Shown piece after piece: positions 42,751 through 52,902 of a DNA stretch of 64,000 nt (positions are counted from its first letter, which is position 1; each line of letters starts with the position of its first letter). The notes beneath the pieces are model-generated. The model saw nothing but the letters and a program-made list of their open reading frames with translations. It was not told the origin of the DNA and did no database searches. This DNA is from Salinicola tamaricis (GTDB taxonomy: Bacteria > Pseudomonadota > Gammaproteobacteria > Pseudomonadales > Halomonadaceae): the NCBI RefSeq assembly GCF_003006155.1, contig NZ_CP023559.1:1488001-1552000 (forward strand), given 5' to 3'. The position numbers and the translations under genes are program-made.

Positions 42751-43377
42751 ATGAGTGATGTGAAGATGGCCGATGAGACTGGCGCGGCCGGCGCACCGAC
42801 CCGGGCTGGCGCCGGCTGGGGCTCGGCGCTGCGTTTCACGCTCGCCATGGCGCTGCTGCTGGGCCTGCTCTACCCGCTGGCTGTGGTCGGGCTGGGGCAG
42901 TGGCTGTTTCCCCATCAGGCCAACGCCAGCCTGTTGGCCGATTCCCAGGGGCGGGTGCTCGGCTCGACGCTGGTGGGGCAGGCGTTCACCGGCGAGCGCT
43001 ACTTCCAGGGCCGGCCCTCGGCGGTGGATTACGCCGCCGACACCCTCGGCGGCTCCAATCTGGCGCCGAGCAATCCGGCGCTGCGTCAGCGCGTCGAAGC
43101 CGATGCCAAGCGCATCACGGACCGCGACGGTCTGGCGCCGGGTCGGATACCGGGGGATCTGCTGACCGCCTCGGGCTCCGGAATCGACCCGCACATCAGC
43201 CCCCAGGCAGCGGCGATCCAGATCGCCCGGGTGGCCCGCGCCCGCGGCCTGCGCGAGGCGGATGTCCGCGCGCTGGTGGCGCGCTATAGTGACAGCGGCG
43301 GGCTTGGCCAGCCGCGGGTAGCGGTGCTGCCGCTCAATCTGGCCCTCGATGGCATCGCCGTGCGGCCGCTGCCATGA
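42751..43377 (+). CDS. kdpC: K+-transporting ATPase subunit KdpC
   Basis: Single-helix subunit needed for high-affinity ATP binding and complex stability; 208 residues. One N-terminal helix (LAMALLLGLLYPLAVVGL), then the conserved FTGERYFQGRPSA, GGSNLAPSNPAL and SGSGIDPHISP. Its reading frame is intact. The 92 bp after kdpB contain nothing but a ribosome-binding region. Confidence 0.94.
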   Translation: MSDVKMADETGAAGAPTRAGAGWGSALRFTLAMALLLGLLYPLAVVGLGQWLFPHQANASLLADSQGRVLGSTLVGQAFTGERYFQGRPSAVDYAADTLGGSNLAPSNPALRQRVEADAKRITDRDGLAPGRIPGDLLTASGSGIDPHISPQAAAIQIARVARARGLREADVRALVARYSDSGGLGQPRVAVLPLNLALDGIAVRPLP

Positions 43378-43438
43378 GCCTGCGCGGCGCGTGCCGGGCA
43401 TCTGCCGGTGTACCGTGTCGTCCCTGTCGGAGCCCTGT

Positions 43439-46158
43439 GTGAATCACACCCAAGATCCCCCGCGTCCGGACCCGGATGCGCTGCTGGCCACCACCCAACA
43501 CGGCGCTGCGCTACGCATCTTTCTGGGTGCCGCGCCGGGCGTGGGCAAGACCAGCGCCATGCTACGTACCGCCCGCGAGCGTCACGAGCGCGGCGAGGAG
43601 GTGGTACTGGGGGTGATCGAGGCCCACGGGCGCGCCGAGACCGAGCAGCTGTGCGTCGGGCTCGAGCAACTGCCACCGGTGACGCGCGACTACCGCGGCC
43701 GTGGCTATTCGGAGTTCGATCTCGACGCAGCGCTGGCCCGGCGTCCGGCGATCCTGCTGGTCGATGAGCTGGCCCACCGCAATATTCCCGGTGGGCGCCA
43801 CGCGCGGCGCTGGCAGGATATCGAGGAGCTGCTCGATGCGGGCATCGAAGTGTGGACCACGCTCAATGTCCAGCACGTCGAGCGGCTCAATGACGACGTC
43901 GCTCGGATCACCGGCGTGCGCATGCGCGAAACGGTGCCCGACGCGCTGATCGCCCGGGCCCGCGATCTGTCTTTGATCGATCTCACCCCGCAGGAACTGA
44001 TCGAGCGGCTCAAACAGGGCAAGGTGTATGTCCCCGAGCAGGCCCGTGCGGCGCTGGCGCGCTACTTCTCCCCGGGTAACCTGACCGCGCTGCGTGAGCT
44101 GGCGCTACAGGTGATGGCGGAACGGCTCGATAGCGATGTGCGTCGGGTGATGGATGCCGGCGGTGTCGCCGGGCCCTGGCCGGTGCGCGCGCGTCTGCTG
44201 GTGGCGGTGGAGGGGCGACGCGGCGACCAGGCGCTGCTGCGCGCCGCCAGCCGCTGGGCGCAGCGCCATCAGGCGCCGTGGGTGGTGGTGCTGGTGACGC
44301 CGCTGCGCGAGCTCGATGCCGCGGCGGCCGGCGAGGTGGGCACGCTGCGCCAGCAGAGCGAACAGCTTGGCGGCCGTTGGGAGACCCTGCGCGGTGACGA
44401 TCCGCTGGCCGAGCTGCTCGAATACGCCACGCGCCACAATGTCACCACGCTGATGCTCGGACGCACCCCGCTCAAGTGGCGCTGGTGGCAGGCGCCGCTG
44501 GTCGATCGTCTGCTCGCCCGCCGTCCGCCGTTCGATCTGATCCTGCTCGCCGAGGCGCCCGCGGCGGCGTCGCGGCGTACCCGGCAGTGGCGCTGGCCGC
44601 GCTGGCGCGAGGGGCTATGGCCGCTGGCCAGCGTGGCCCTGGCGGCAGCGGTAGCGGCGGGGCTGTCGAGCCTGCTCGATCTGGCCAACCTGTCACTGGT
44701 GTTCCTCGCCGCGGTGCTGGCCTGCGCGCTCAAGGCGGGGACCCGCGCGGCGATGCTGGCGGTGGCGCTGAGCGCGCTGGTCTACAACTTCTTGTTCACC
44801 GAGCCGCGCTTCAGCCTGGCGATGATCCATCAGGACCAGGTGCTCACGGTGCTCGTGTTCTGCCTGGTCGCGGCGGTGGCCGGGCAGCTCGCCGGCAAGG
44901 TGCGGCGCCAGCTGCTGCTGCTGCGCCAGAGCCGGCATCAGATCCAGGAGATGCTGTCGATCTCACGTGCCCTGGCGGCGGCGGTGGACCGCGAGCGGGT
45001 CCGCGAGATCGCGGTCAAGGTGCTGGCGGACCAGCTCGAGTTGCCGTGCGTGTTCGTCGATAGCCCCGAGGCCGAAGCGCCGCCGCGGGTCAGCGCCTCG
45101 CACCCCGGCACCCTCTCACTCGACGCCGCGACGCTGCAGGCGGCGCACTGGAGTCAGCGCCACGCCCGTCCCAGTGGCTACGGCACCCAGACCCTGGCCG
45201 CGCAGCGCTGGCGCTTCGTGCCGATCCTCGAACAGGGCGCGGGCGAGGGGGGTGTGCCGGCGGTGCTGGGGCTGGCGCTCGGCGAGCGCGGGGCGGGGCT
45301 CGACGAAGCCGAGGAGGCGCTGGTGGCCAATCTGGTCAATCAACTGGGCGCCGCGCTGGCGCGCACTCGGCTGGTCGAGGAGCTTGGCGCGGCCAGGCTG
45401 GCGGAAGAGAACGAACGCCTGCGCTCGGCGCTGCTGTCGTCGGTCTCCCACGACCTGCGCACGCCGCTGGCGGCGATCATCGGCTCCGCCAGCGCGCTGC
45501 GCGATCTCTGGGCCGAACTGGCGGAAACCGATCGCCGCGAGCTGCTCGACGGCGTGCTCGGCGAGAGCGAACGCCTCAACCGCTATTCCAGAACCTGCTC
45601 GACATGACCCGGCTCGGACACGGCGGGCTCAAGCTCGAGCGCGACTGGGTCGCCCTCGCCGATATCTTCCACTCGGCGCTCAAGCGCCTGGGCTCGGTGG
45701 TCGAGCCGCTGCGCATCGAGCGTCACCTCGACCCCCAGTTGCCACTGCTCTACGTGCATCCGGCGCTGATCGAACAGGCGCTGATCAACGTGATCGAGAA
45801 TGCCGCGCGTTTTTCGCCGCCGGGCGGGCGGCTGCGGCTGGTGGGCGAGCAGGCGGGGGAGTGGATCGTGATCCGGGTCGCCGATCAGGGGCCGGGTATC
45901 CCGGAAGCGCTGCGTGAGCGTATCTTCGACATGTTCTTCAGCGGTGGCGACGGCGACCGGGGGCCCCAGGGCAGCGGCCTGGGTCTGGCCATCTGCCGCG
46001 GCATGGTCGGCGCCCATGGTGGCGAGATCCATGCCCGCGCGGCGGACTGGGGTAGCGGCAGCGAGATCGTGATTCGGCTGCCGCTGTGGGCGCTGCCCGA
46101 GACCGACACGACGCCCGAGATCGATATCAAAAGGGAGAGCCAACCCCGTCATGACTGA
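43439..46158 (+). CDS. kdpD: Osmosensitive K+-channel histidine kinase KdpD (one frameshift)
   Basis: Sensor kinase for K+ limitation and ionic strength, about 906 residues. The N-terminal KdpD domain has GAAPGVGKTSAM (Walker A) and WTTLNVQHVERLND; a universal-stress-protein-like domain follows; four helices lie around residues 400-500; then a GAF-like region, HisKA (SSVSHDLRTPLAAI) and HATPase (INVIENAARFSPPGG; GSGLGLAI). The frame breaks near 45586; one added base gives LNRYIQNLLDMTRLGHGGL. It starts with GTG after CGGAG and overlaps kdpE by 8 nt. Confidence 0.93.
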
Positions 46159-46855
46159 TGTCTCCCCCGAGCGCGGGCCGCGCCTGCTGGTGATCGAGGA
46201 TGACCGCCAGATTCGGCGCTTTCTACGCATCAGTCTCTGCTCCCAGGGCTTCGAGGTGGAGGAGTGCGAGAGCGGTGCCGCCGGGGTGGCGGCGTTCAAC
46301 CGCCAGCCGCCGGCGCTGGTGCTGCTCGATCTCGGCCTGCCCGACGTCGACGGCATGGAGGTGCTCGATGCCCTGCGCGCCCAGAGCGAGGTGCCGGTGC
46401 TGGTGGTCTCGGCCCGCGGCAGCGAGCGCGAGAAGGTCGCCGCCCTGGATGCCGGCGCCAACGACTACGTGACCAAGCCGTTCGGTATCCAGGAACTGCT
46501 GGCGCGGGTGCGTGTGGCGCTGCGCGCGCCTGCCCCCGGTGTCGCCCCCACGCTTTACCAGCTGGGCGAGCTGACGCTGGATATCGCCGGGCACCGTGTC
46601 ACCCGTCGCGGTGAAGCGCTGCACCTGACCCCGCGCGAGTTCAGCGTGCTGGCGATGCTGGCGCGCCAGCCGGACCGGGTGGTCACCCAGCATCAGCTGC
46701 TGGCCGAGATCTGGGGACCGGTGCATGTCCACGACACCCACTATCTGCGCATCGTCATCAGCCGCTTGCGCCACAAGCTGGGCGACGACCCCGACGCGCC
46801 GCGCCTGATCCAGACCGAGCCGGGGATCGGCTACCGCCTGGTGGCGACGCCCTGA
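46151..46855 (+). CDS. kdpE: Response regulator KdpE
   Basis: OmpR-family regulator activating kdpFABC; 234 residues. The receiver has the acidic pocket VIEDDRQIRR, the phosphoacceptor in LLDLGLPDVDGM, and the conserved lysine in VTKPFG. The C-terminal winged helix includes LTPREFSVLAMLAR and THYLRIVISRLRHKLG. It overlaps kdpD. Direct repeats upstream of kdpF are candidate targets. Confidence 0.94.
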   Translation: MTDVSPERGPRLLVIEDDRQIRRFLRISLCSQGFEVEECESGAAGVAAFNRQPPALVLLDLGLPDVDGMEVLDALRAQSEVPVLVVSARGSEREKVAALDAGANDYVTKPFGIQELLARVRVALRAPAPGVAPTLYQLGELTLDIAGHRVTRRGEALHLTPREFSVLAMLARQPDRVVTQHQLLAEIWGPVHVHDTHYLRIVISRLRHKLGDDPDAPRLIQTEPGIGYRLVATP

Positions 46856-46879
46856 GTCGAGCCGCTCGCCGCGCCGTTC

Positions 46880-47022
46880 AGAGGGGGGTTACAAATTCGA
46901 CGAGCGAAGGCGAGACAAGGCGAAATCGGCCGAAAAGACGGAGTTTACGTGGTGTAAATGAGTATTTTGAGGCCGATTTTAACGCCGTATTGCCGAGCGC
47001 AGGCATTTTGTAAAGACCCTCT
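46880..47022 (-). repeat. Structured interspersed repeat, copy 2 (143 bp)
   Basis: Opposite in orientation to the copy at 4186-4329. Its ends, AGAGGGGGGTTACAAA and TTTGTAAAGACCCTCT, pair at 13 of 16 positions. The internal GCCTGCGCTC/GCCTTCGCTC direct repeat and the central TTTAC...GTAAA dyad are kept. On the minus strand its first base is the A of the apbE TGA stop, just as copy 1 starts on the DUF1127 stop. It fills the gap between the convergent kdpE and apbE. Confidence 0.8.
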
Positions 47023-48094
47023 CAGGGCAGCGCCTTCACCAGGTCGGAGCCGGCCAGCGCCGGGCTCCGACTCTCGTGCAGCTTGCCATCGCCATCCTCC
47101 TGGATGAACAGCACCGCCAGATGCTGGGCCCGCGCCACCGCCATACCCGCCTGCTGACCCAGGCAGAGCATCGCCGTGGCCCAGGCGTCGCCCAGGCGCG
47201 GGTCGCTGCCGATCACACTGGCCGAGACCAGATCGTGGGTCACCGGGGCGCCGGTGCGCGGATCGAGGATATGCGAGTAGCGCCGGCCCGCCTCATCGAA
47301 GAAGTGGTGATAGGTGCCCGAGGTATTGATCGACACCCCCGACGTGCCAGTGATCTCCAGCACCCGCTCGACCGCCATGTGATCCGGCGAGGGACGCTCG
47401 ATCGCCACCTTCCAGGTGCTGCCATCCGGCTTGCGCCCGCGTGCCAGCATGTCGCCACCGAACTCGATCAGATAGGCCTGGATGCCGGCATTCTCCAGCA
47501 CCTGACGCAGGCGCCACAGAGTGTAACCCTCGCCCATCGAGGACATGTCCACCGAGAGCCCGGGCAGCGTCTTGCGGACCCGGTCCTGTGTCGGGTCGAG
47601 CTGCAGATGATCGAAGCCGATTTTGTCCAGGGTCGCCGCGATACGCGCCGGGCTCGGCGGCTGGAAGTGATCGGCGCGAAAGCCCCACAGATCGAACAGC
47701 GGCGCGATGGTGGGGTCGTAGCAGCCCCGCGATTCACGATGCACCGTGCGTGCGATCGACAGCAGCTGGACGACATCGCTGGGGAGCGTCTGCCACTGGG
47801 TGGAGGAGCCGCGGTCGAAGCGCTCGATCAAGGAGTCGTCGCGGTAGTTGGAGATCCACAGGTCGACCTGTTGCAGCGCCTGATCGATTTGCTCTTCGAG
47901 CGCTTTGGGTCGACCTCGCGCTGCGACCACCAGCTGATGTGATAGGTCGTGCCCTCCGCCGCCCCCGCCAGCTTGTGGATCTCCGGCGGACGCGAACAGC
48001 CTTCCAGCAGCAGTATGGCGAACAGCGTGATGACGGTGATGAGCCAGCCGAGGTGGCGGCGACAGAGGGCAGTGGGCGAGGAAAGATGAAGCAT
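47022..48094 (-). CDS. apbE: FAD:protein FMN transferase ApbE (one frameshift)
   Basis: Attaches FMN covalently to threonine residues of target proteins such as Nqr/Rnf subunits, in the periplasm. The signal peptide ends at lipobox LLLEGCSR. Family motifs: SVDMSSMGEGYTLWRL, EFGGDMLARG, GVSINTSGTYHHFFDEAG and SHILDPRTGAP, with the metal-binding DAWATAM. The frame breaks near 47905; adding one base gives VDPKALEEQIDQ and about 357 residues. No Nqr or Rnf genes are nearby. Confidence 0.9.
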
Positions 48095-48243
48095 CGCGGG
48101 GTGACCTGAGATGAGCAGCGGTAAACGGCGTTCATTATCGCAGATCGGCTGACGAGCGGGCTGCTCGTGCGCGGCAGATGGCGGATCGTCGCCCTCTCGC
48201 TTGACATGAGACGCGCTTTAAGTTTCGATTCGATCTCAATTAT

Positions 48244-48258
48244 CTTTCGAAGTGAAAG
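48244..48258. promoter_or_regulatory. CTTTC-N5-GAAAG dyad at the deoR start, candidate autoregulatory operator
   Basis: The dyad ends 1 bp before the ATG of the DeoR-type gene, and TTTCGATTCGA lies about 30 bp upstream. TTTCGA-like repeats resemble operators of DeoR/GlpR-family repressors. Such a placement would block both transcription and ribosome access. Confidence 0.4.
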
Positions 48259-48259
48259 A

Positions 48260-49030
48260 ATGCCGAAACGTGATACCGCCCAGAGACGTCACGCCATCCT
48301 TGCCTACGTCAACGCTCATGGCGAGACACCGGTGGAGGCGCTGGCGTCGCGCTTCGCCATCTCCGAGGTCACGGTGCGCAAGGATCTCGCCACCCTGGAG
48401 AGCAGCGGCCTGCTGCTGCGCCGCTATGGCGGAGCGGCGCCGCTGCCCCAAGAGATGCTGGCCGAACCGGCGCAGACGCTCTCGCCCCACAAGCGTGCCA
48501 TTGCCCGCGCCGCCCGGGCGCGTATCCGCGAGCACAACCGCATCATCGTCGACAGCGGCACCACCACGGCGGCGCTGATCGGTGAACTCGGCGGCCTGCG
48601 CGGGCTGGTGGTGATGACCAACTCCCTCGCCGTGGCCGGCGCCCTGCGCGAACTCGAACCCGAGCCGGCGCTGCTGATGACCGGCGGCACCTGGGACCCG
48701 CACTCCGAATCCTTTCAGGGCCAGGTCGCCGAACAGGTGCTGCGCGCCTACGACTTCGATCAGCTCTTCGTCGGTGCCGACGGCATCGACATCGACCGCG
48801 GTACCACCACCTACAACGAGCTGTTCGGCCTCACCCGCGTGATGGCGGAGGTCGCCCGCGAGGTGGTGGTGATGGTCGAGGCCGACAAGCTCGGCCGCCG
48901 TATTCCCAATCTGGAACTCCCCTGGGCTCGTATCGACACCCTGGTGACCGACTGGCGCCTCGCGACGGCGGATGCCGCCGCCATCGAGGCCCAGGACGTG
49001 ACGCTGGTGGTCGCCGACGCGCCCCAATAA
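48260..49030 (+). CDS. DeoR/GlpR-family transcriptional regulator of the glmS locus
   Basis: Sugar-phosphate-responsive repressor of 256 residues. The N-terminal helix-turn-helix reads [28 protein letters not shown], close to the DeoR consensus; the C-terminal DeoRC sensor domain has [11 protein letters not shown] and [15 protein letters not shown]. The ATG at 48260 gives the family's standard N-terminus ([13 protein letters not shown]). It lies 17 bp before glmS, so control of amino-sugar synthesis is likely, with glucosamine-6-phosphate or a related sugar phosphate as a plausible effector. Confidence 0.88.
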   Translation: MPKRDTAQRRHAILAYVNAHGETPVEALASRFAISEVTVRKDLATLESSGLLLRRYGGAAPLPQEMLAEPAQTLSPHKRAIARAARARIREHNRIIVDSGTTTAALIGELGGLRGLVVMTNSLAVAGALRELEPEPALLMTGGTWDPHSESFQGQVAEQVLRAYDFDQLFVGADGIDIDRGTTTYNELFGLTRVMAEVAREVVVMVEADKLGRRIPNLELPWARIDTLVTDWRLATADAAAIEAQDVTLVVADAPQ

Positions 49031-49047
49031 TCTCGAGGACATCGAAC

Positions 49048-50889
49048 ATGTGTGGAATCGTCGCCGCGCTGGCAGCGCGCAACGTGCAGGGCATCCTGCT
49101 GGAAGGGCTCAAGCGGCTCGAATATCGCGGCTACGACAGCGCCGGCATGGCGGTGCTGGGCGGCGATGGTGCGCTGGCACGCCGGCGCGCGCTGGGCAAG
49201 GTCGCGGCGCTGGAGGAGAAGCTCGCCGCGGAGGATCTCAAGGGGCATATCGGTATCGCCCACACCCGCTGGGCGACCCACGGCAAACCCTCCGAGGCCA
49301 ACGCCCACCCGCACGTCGCCGGACGCCGTCTGGCGCTGGTGCACAACGGCATCATCGAGAACTATGAACCGCTCAAGCGCGATCTCGAGGCCGAGGGCGT
49401 GGTGTTCGACTCCGAGACCGACACCGAGGTGGTGGCGCATCTGCTCGAACGCGCCTTCGATGCCCACGGCGATCTGCTCGCCGCGGTGCAGGCGACCCTG
49501 GCCCGGATCGACGGCGCTTACGCGCTGGCGGTGATGCACGTAGAGGCGCCGCGCGAGATCGTCGGCGCGCGCAAGGGCAGCCCGCTGGTGGTCGGCGTAG
49601 GGATCGACGAGAACTTCCTCGCCTCCGACGCCCTGGCGCTTTTGCAGGTCACCGACCGCTTCATCTATCTGCAGGAGGGCGACGTGGTGCGCCTCTCTGA
49701 CGCCCACGGTATCGAGATCCACAGTGCCGACGGCGAACGCGTCGAGCGCGAAGCTCATGTCTTCGAGCATGGTGACGGCGCCGCCAGCCGCGGCGAGTAT
49801 CGCCACTTCATGCTCAAGGAGATCCATGAGCAACCGGCGGTGGTCGCCGCCACCCTGGAGGGGCGCCTCAGCGGTAGCCGGGTACTGGAGAACAGCTTCG
49901 GTGTCGACGCCAAGGCACTGTTCGAGCGCGTCGAGCAGATCCATATCATCGCCTGCGGCACCAGCTACCATGCTGGCCTGGTGGCGCGCTACTGGCTGGA
50001 GAAGCTGGCCGGCATCCCGACCCAGGTGGAGGTCGCCTCGGAGTATCGCTACCGCGAAGTGGTGGTGCCGAAAAACACCCTCTTCGTCACCCTCTCCCAG
50101 TCCGGGGAGACCGCCGACACCCTGGCCGCGCTGCGCTACGCCAAGGGCCGCGCCGACGGTCAGCGCTATCTCGGCGCGCTGGCGATCTGCAACGTACCGG
50201 GCAGCTCGCTGACCCGTGAATCGGATCTGGCGCTGATGACCCAGGCCGGGCCGGAGATCGGCGTCGCCTCGACCAAGGCGTTCACCACCCAGCTGGTGGC
50301 GCTGTTGCTGCTGACCCTGGCGCTGCGCCGCGAGCGCGGTGATGCCCGCGAGACGGCGCTGGTACAGGCCCTGCGTGGGCTGCCGGCGCTGCTCGAACAG
50401 GCGCTGGAGATGGATGGCCCGATCGCCGAGCTGTCGGAAGCCTTCGCCGAGAAGCACCATGCGCTTTTCCTGGGCCGGGGCACCCAGTTCCCGATCGCCC
50501 TGGAGGGCGCGCTCAAGCTCAAGGAGATCTCTTACATCCACGCCGAGGCCTATCCGGCGGGGGAGCTCAAGCATGGCCCGCTGGCGCTGGTCGACGCTGA
50601 TATGCCGGTGATCGCGGTGGCGCCCAACGACGAGCTGCTGGAGAAGCTCAAGTCTAACCTGCAGGAAGTGCGCGCCCGTGGCGGTGAACTGTTCGTCTTC
50701 GCCGACGCTGACGTCGGGCTGACCGCCGCCGACGACCTGCGCGTGCTGCACCTGCCGCAGATCGACGAAGTGCTCGCGCCGATTCTCTACACCCTGCCGC
50801 TGCAGCTGCTCTCCTACCATGTCGCCGTGCTCAAGGGCACCGACGTGGATCAGCCGCGCAACCTGGCCAAGAGCGTGACGGTGGAATAG
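49048..50889 (+). CDS. glmS: Glutamine-fructose-6-phosphate aminotransferase GlmS
   Basis: First committed step of hexosamine synthesis: glutamine plus fructose-6-phosphate to glucosamine-6-phosphate. 613 residues. Cys2 of MCGIVAAL is the glutaminase nucleophile; [18 protein letters not shown] is conserved in that domain; two SIS domains follow ([27 protein letters not shown]), and the protein ends KSVTVE, the family terminus. Cotranscribed with the DeoR-type gene. Confidence 0.96.
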   Translation: MCGIVAALAARNVQGILLEGLKRLEYRGYDSAGMAVLGGDGALARRRALGKVAALEEKLAAEDLKGHIGIAHTRWATHGKPSEANAHPHVAGRRLALVHNGIIENYEPLKRDLEAEGVVFDSETDTEVVAHLLERAFDAHGDLLAAVQATLARIDGAYALAVMHVEAPREIVGARKGSPLVVGVGIDENFLASDALALLQVTDRFIYLQEGDVVRLSDAHGIEIHSADGERVEREAHVFEHGDGAASRGEYRHFMLKEIHEQPAVVAATLEGRLSGSRVLENSFGVDAKALFERVEQIHIIACGTSYHAGLVARYWLEKLAGIPTQVEVASEYRYREVVVPKNTLFVTLSQSGETADTLAALRYAKGRADGQRYLGALAICNVPGSSLTRESDLALMTQAGPEIGVASTKAFTTQLVALLLLTLALRRERGDARETALVQALRGLPALLEQALEMDGPIAELSEAFAEKHHALFLGRGTQFPIALEGALKLKEISYIHAEAYPAGELKHGPLALVDADMPVIAVAPNDELLEKLKSNLQEVRARGGELFVFADADVGLTAADDLRVLHLPQIDEVLAPILYTLPLQLLSYHVAVLKGTDVDQPRNLAKSVTVE

Positions 50890-50902
50890 ATCGCGCCGAC
50901 GC

Positions 50903-50925
50903 GACGGGCCCCAGCGGGGCCCGTC
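50903..50925 (+). terminator. 10-bp hairpin after glmS
   Basis: GACGGGCCCC and GGGGCCCGTC pair perfectly around AGC, 13 bp after the glmS stop. No T-tract follows, but the position suits a terminator or mRNA-protecting stem. The remaining ~155 bp to the next gene show nothing else clear. Confidence 0.55.
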
Positions 50926-51080
50926 GTGCCAGCCGTTGCCTCGAATCATCCCTGACGCCAGACAGCCTGACTTCTCCCCCGCGCATACCGATCTCCGAAG
51001 GCGTCAATCCGGCGATGGCGCACCGCCAAATCGTTATGTTATAACTTCGCGCTTCTCGGCCTTTCCAGCAGGAGCGTGGC

Positions 51081-51931
51081 GTGGTGCCCGAGCCCAATGA
51101 GCCCGTGTTGCGGGTGGACAATCTGTCGGTGCGCCTCGGCGCGCAGCGCGTGGTGGATGGTCTCGACTTCACCGTCGGCGCCGGTGAGCGCGTCTGTCTG
51201 ATCGGCCCCTCGGGTTCGGGCAAGTCGCTCACCGCGGCGGCGATCCTCGGTATCACCCCCTCCACGGCGAGCGTCGGCGGCAGCATTCGCCTCGGTGCAC
51301 ATGAGGTCGCTGGTGTGGCGGCGACGCGGCGTCCGCGTACGCTGCGCATCGGCATGGTGTTCCAGAACACCCAGGCGGCCTTGAATCCGCTGGTGAGCGT
51401 GGGGGCCCAACTGAGTGAGCCATTCGTGCGCTTCCATGGGCTGTCGCGCCGGGCGGCACGTGCCGCCGCCGCCGAGCTGCTGACGCGCACCTCACGGCGG
51501 CCACCGAGCTGTTGACGCGCTCGCCCGCTGAACTCTCCGGTGGCCAGCGCCAGCGGGTCTGTGTGGCGCTGGCATTGGCCTGCAAGCCTTCACTGATCGT
51601 GGCCGACGAGCCGACCACGGCGCTGGATGCGCTGACCCAGGCCGAGGTGCTGACGCTGCTGCACGAGACCACCGGTGGCGCCGGGAAGCCTGCGCTGCTG
51701 TTCATCTCCCACGACATGGGGGCGGCCAGCCGGCTGTGCCAGCGCGCGGTGATCCTGGAGCAGGGGCGGATGATCGAGAGTGGCCCGCTGGCGGATCTGG
51801 TTGCGTCACCCCAGCAGCGCTTCACCCGCGAGCTGGTGGCCGCGATGCGCAGCGCCGAGATAGCGCCCGAGATGCTGGCGGCAACTGACGCCTACTCCAC
51901 CTCCGGCGCTGCTGCGGTAGGGGCGCGATGA
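51081..51931 (+). CDS. Peptide/nickel-type ABC transporter ATP-binding protein, DppD-like (one frameshift)
   Basis: First ATPase of a four-gene importer operon. Walker A GPSGSGKSLTAAAI, Q-loop VFQNTQAALNPL, signature ELSGGQRQRVCVALAL and Walker B LIVADEPTTALD are present. The frame breaks near 51492 between Q-loop and signature; one added base restores about 284 residues. It lacks the usual C-terminal cysteine-rich OppD/DppD extension. GTG at 51081 follows AGGAG. ATGA overlap with the next gene. Substrate unknown; peptide, nickel or opine are all possible. Confidence 0.85.
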
Positions 51932-52902
51932 GATACCAAGACGATTGTCACTCGGAGCGAGGCGCCAATGTCGCCCGGCCGGACGCCGATGGCTCTTCTC
52001 TAAACGCTGACGGCTCTCTCCTTAGCGCTGATGGCTCTTGTTTAAACGCTGACGGCTCTCTTCTGCGCGTCAGCGGGCTGAGCCGCTGGGTGGCCGGGCC
52101 GCGGCGCTGGGGCTGGCGGCGAGAGCGGCAGCCGATCTTGAAGGCGGTGGATTTCGCCATCCGCCCGGGAGAGTTGATCGGTCTCGCCGGGGTCTCCGGG
52201 GCGGGCAAGTCGACGCTACTCAATCTGATGCTGGGTCTGTCACGTGCCGACAGCGGCGAAATCTGGTGCCAGGGCCGGCGCATTCGGCCCGGCTCGGTGC
52301 GCGCGCTGCGCTGGTATCGCCGGGTGGTGCAGTACATTCCGCAGGACCCCGCTGCCTCCCTCGACCCGCGTATGCGAGTCCGTGAACTGGTGCGCGAGCC
52401 GCTGGTGCATCTGGGTATCGATGGCGATCACCAGCGGCGGGTGAGCGAGGCGCTGGCGCAGGTGGGGCTGGATGGTAGCTTTCTCGAGCGCCGCCCCGAC
52501 TCGCTCTCGGGCGGGCAGGCGCAGCGCGTGGCGATCGCCCGGGCGATCGCGGTGCGGCCCCGGCTGCTGTTGGCGGATGAGCCGCTGAGCGGGCTCGACC
52601 TGCCGGTCCAGGCCATGGTCACCCAGGTACTCAAGTCGCTCAATCATGACGCCGGCATTGGTCTTTTGCTGATCTCCCACGATCTTTCGGTGGTGTGCCG
52701 GCTGTGCCAGCGCACGCTGATCCTCGATGCCGGCGAGATCATCGAAGACCGCCCCACTGCGGCACTGTTCCGCCAGCCCGCCCAGGCGCACACCGCGGCG
52801 CTGCTGCGCGCCGCCACGACCTTTTCTACCGCCTTGTCCACGCCCTTGCCGTCCTCGGAGACCGCCGGGCGCCGCCCCACGACCCAGGAGATCCCCTTGT
52901 GA
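51928..52902 (+). CDS. Peptide/nickel-type ABC transporter ATP-binding protein, DppF-like, with N-terminal heptad repeats
   Basis: Second ATPase of the importer, 324 residues. Walker A GVSGAGKSTLLNLML, Q-loop YIPQDPAASLDPRM, signature LSGGQAQRVAIARAI, Walker B LLLADEPLSGLD, H-loop LISHDLSVV. Residues ~19-46 are four tandem 7-residue repeats ([DNS]ADGS[SLC]L) not seen in the family. The ABC domain proper starts at about residue 46 (LLRVSGLSRW). Its GTGA stop/start overlap with the binding-protein gene supports one operon. Confidence 0.88.
   Translation: MRYQDDCHSERGANVARPDADGSSLNADGSLLSADGSCLNADGSLLRVSGLSRWVAGPRRWGWRRERQPILKAVDFAIRPGELIGLAGVSGAGKSTLLNLMLGLSRADSGEIWCQGRRIRPGSVRALRWYRRVVQYIPQDPAASLDPRMRVRELVREPLVHLGIDGDHQRRVSEALAQVGLDGSFLERRPDSLSGGQAQRVAIARAIAVRPRLLLADEPLSGLDLPVQAMVTQVLKSLNHDAGIGLLLISHDLSVVCRLCQRTLILDAGEIIEDRPTAALFRQPAQAHTAALLRAATTFSTALSTPLPSSETAGRRPTTQEIPL
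51982..52065 (+). repeat. Four tandem 21-bp units encoding [DNS]ADGS[SLC]L
   Basis: Units at 51982, 52003, 52024 and 52045 each encode a heptapeptide around ADGS. Units 2 and 4 are nearly identical, and units 1 and 3 share GATGGCTCTT, so the array may have grown as a 42-bp pair. Third-position differences between units show that it is not a recent sequencing artefact. Confidence 0.85.
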
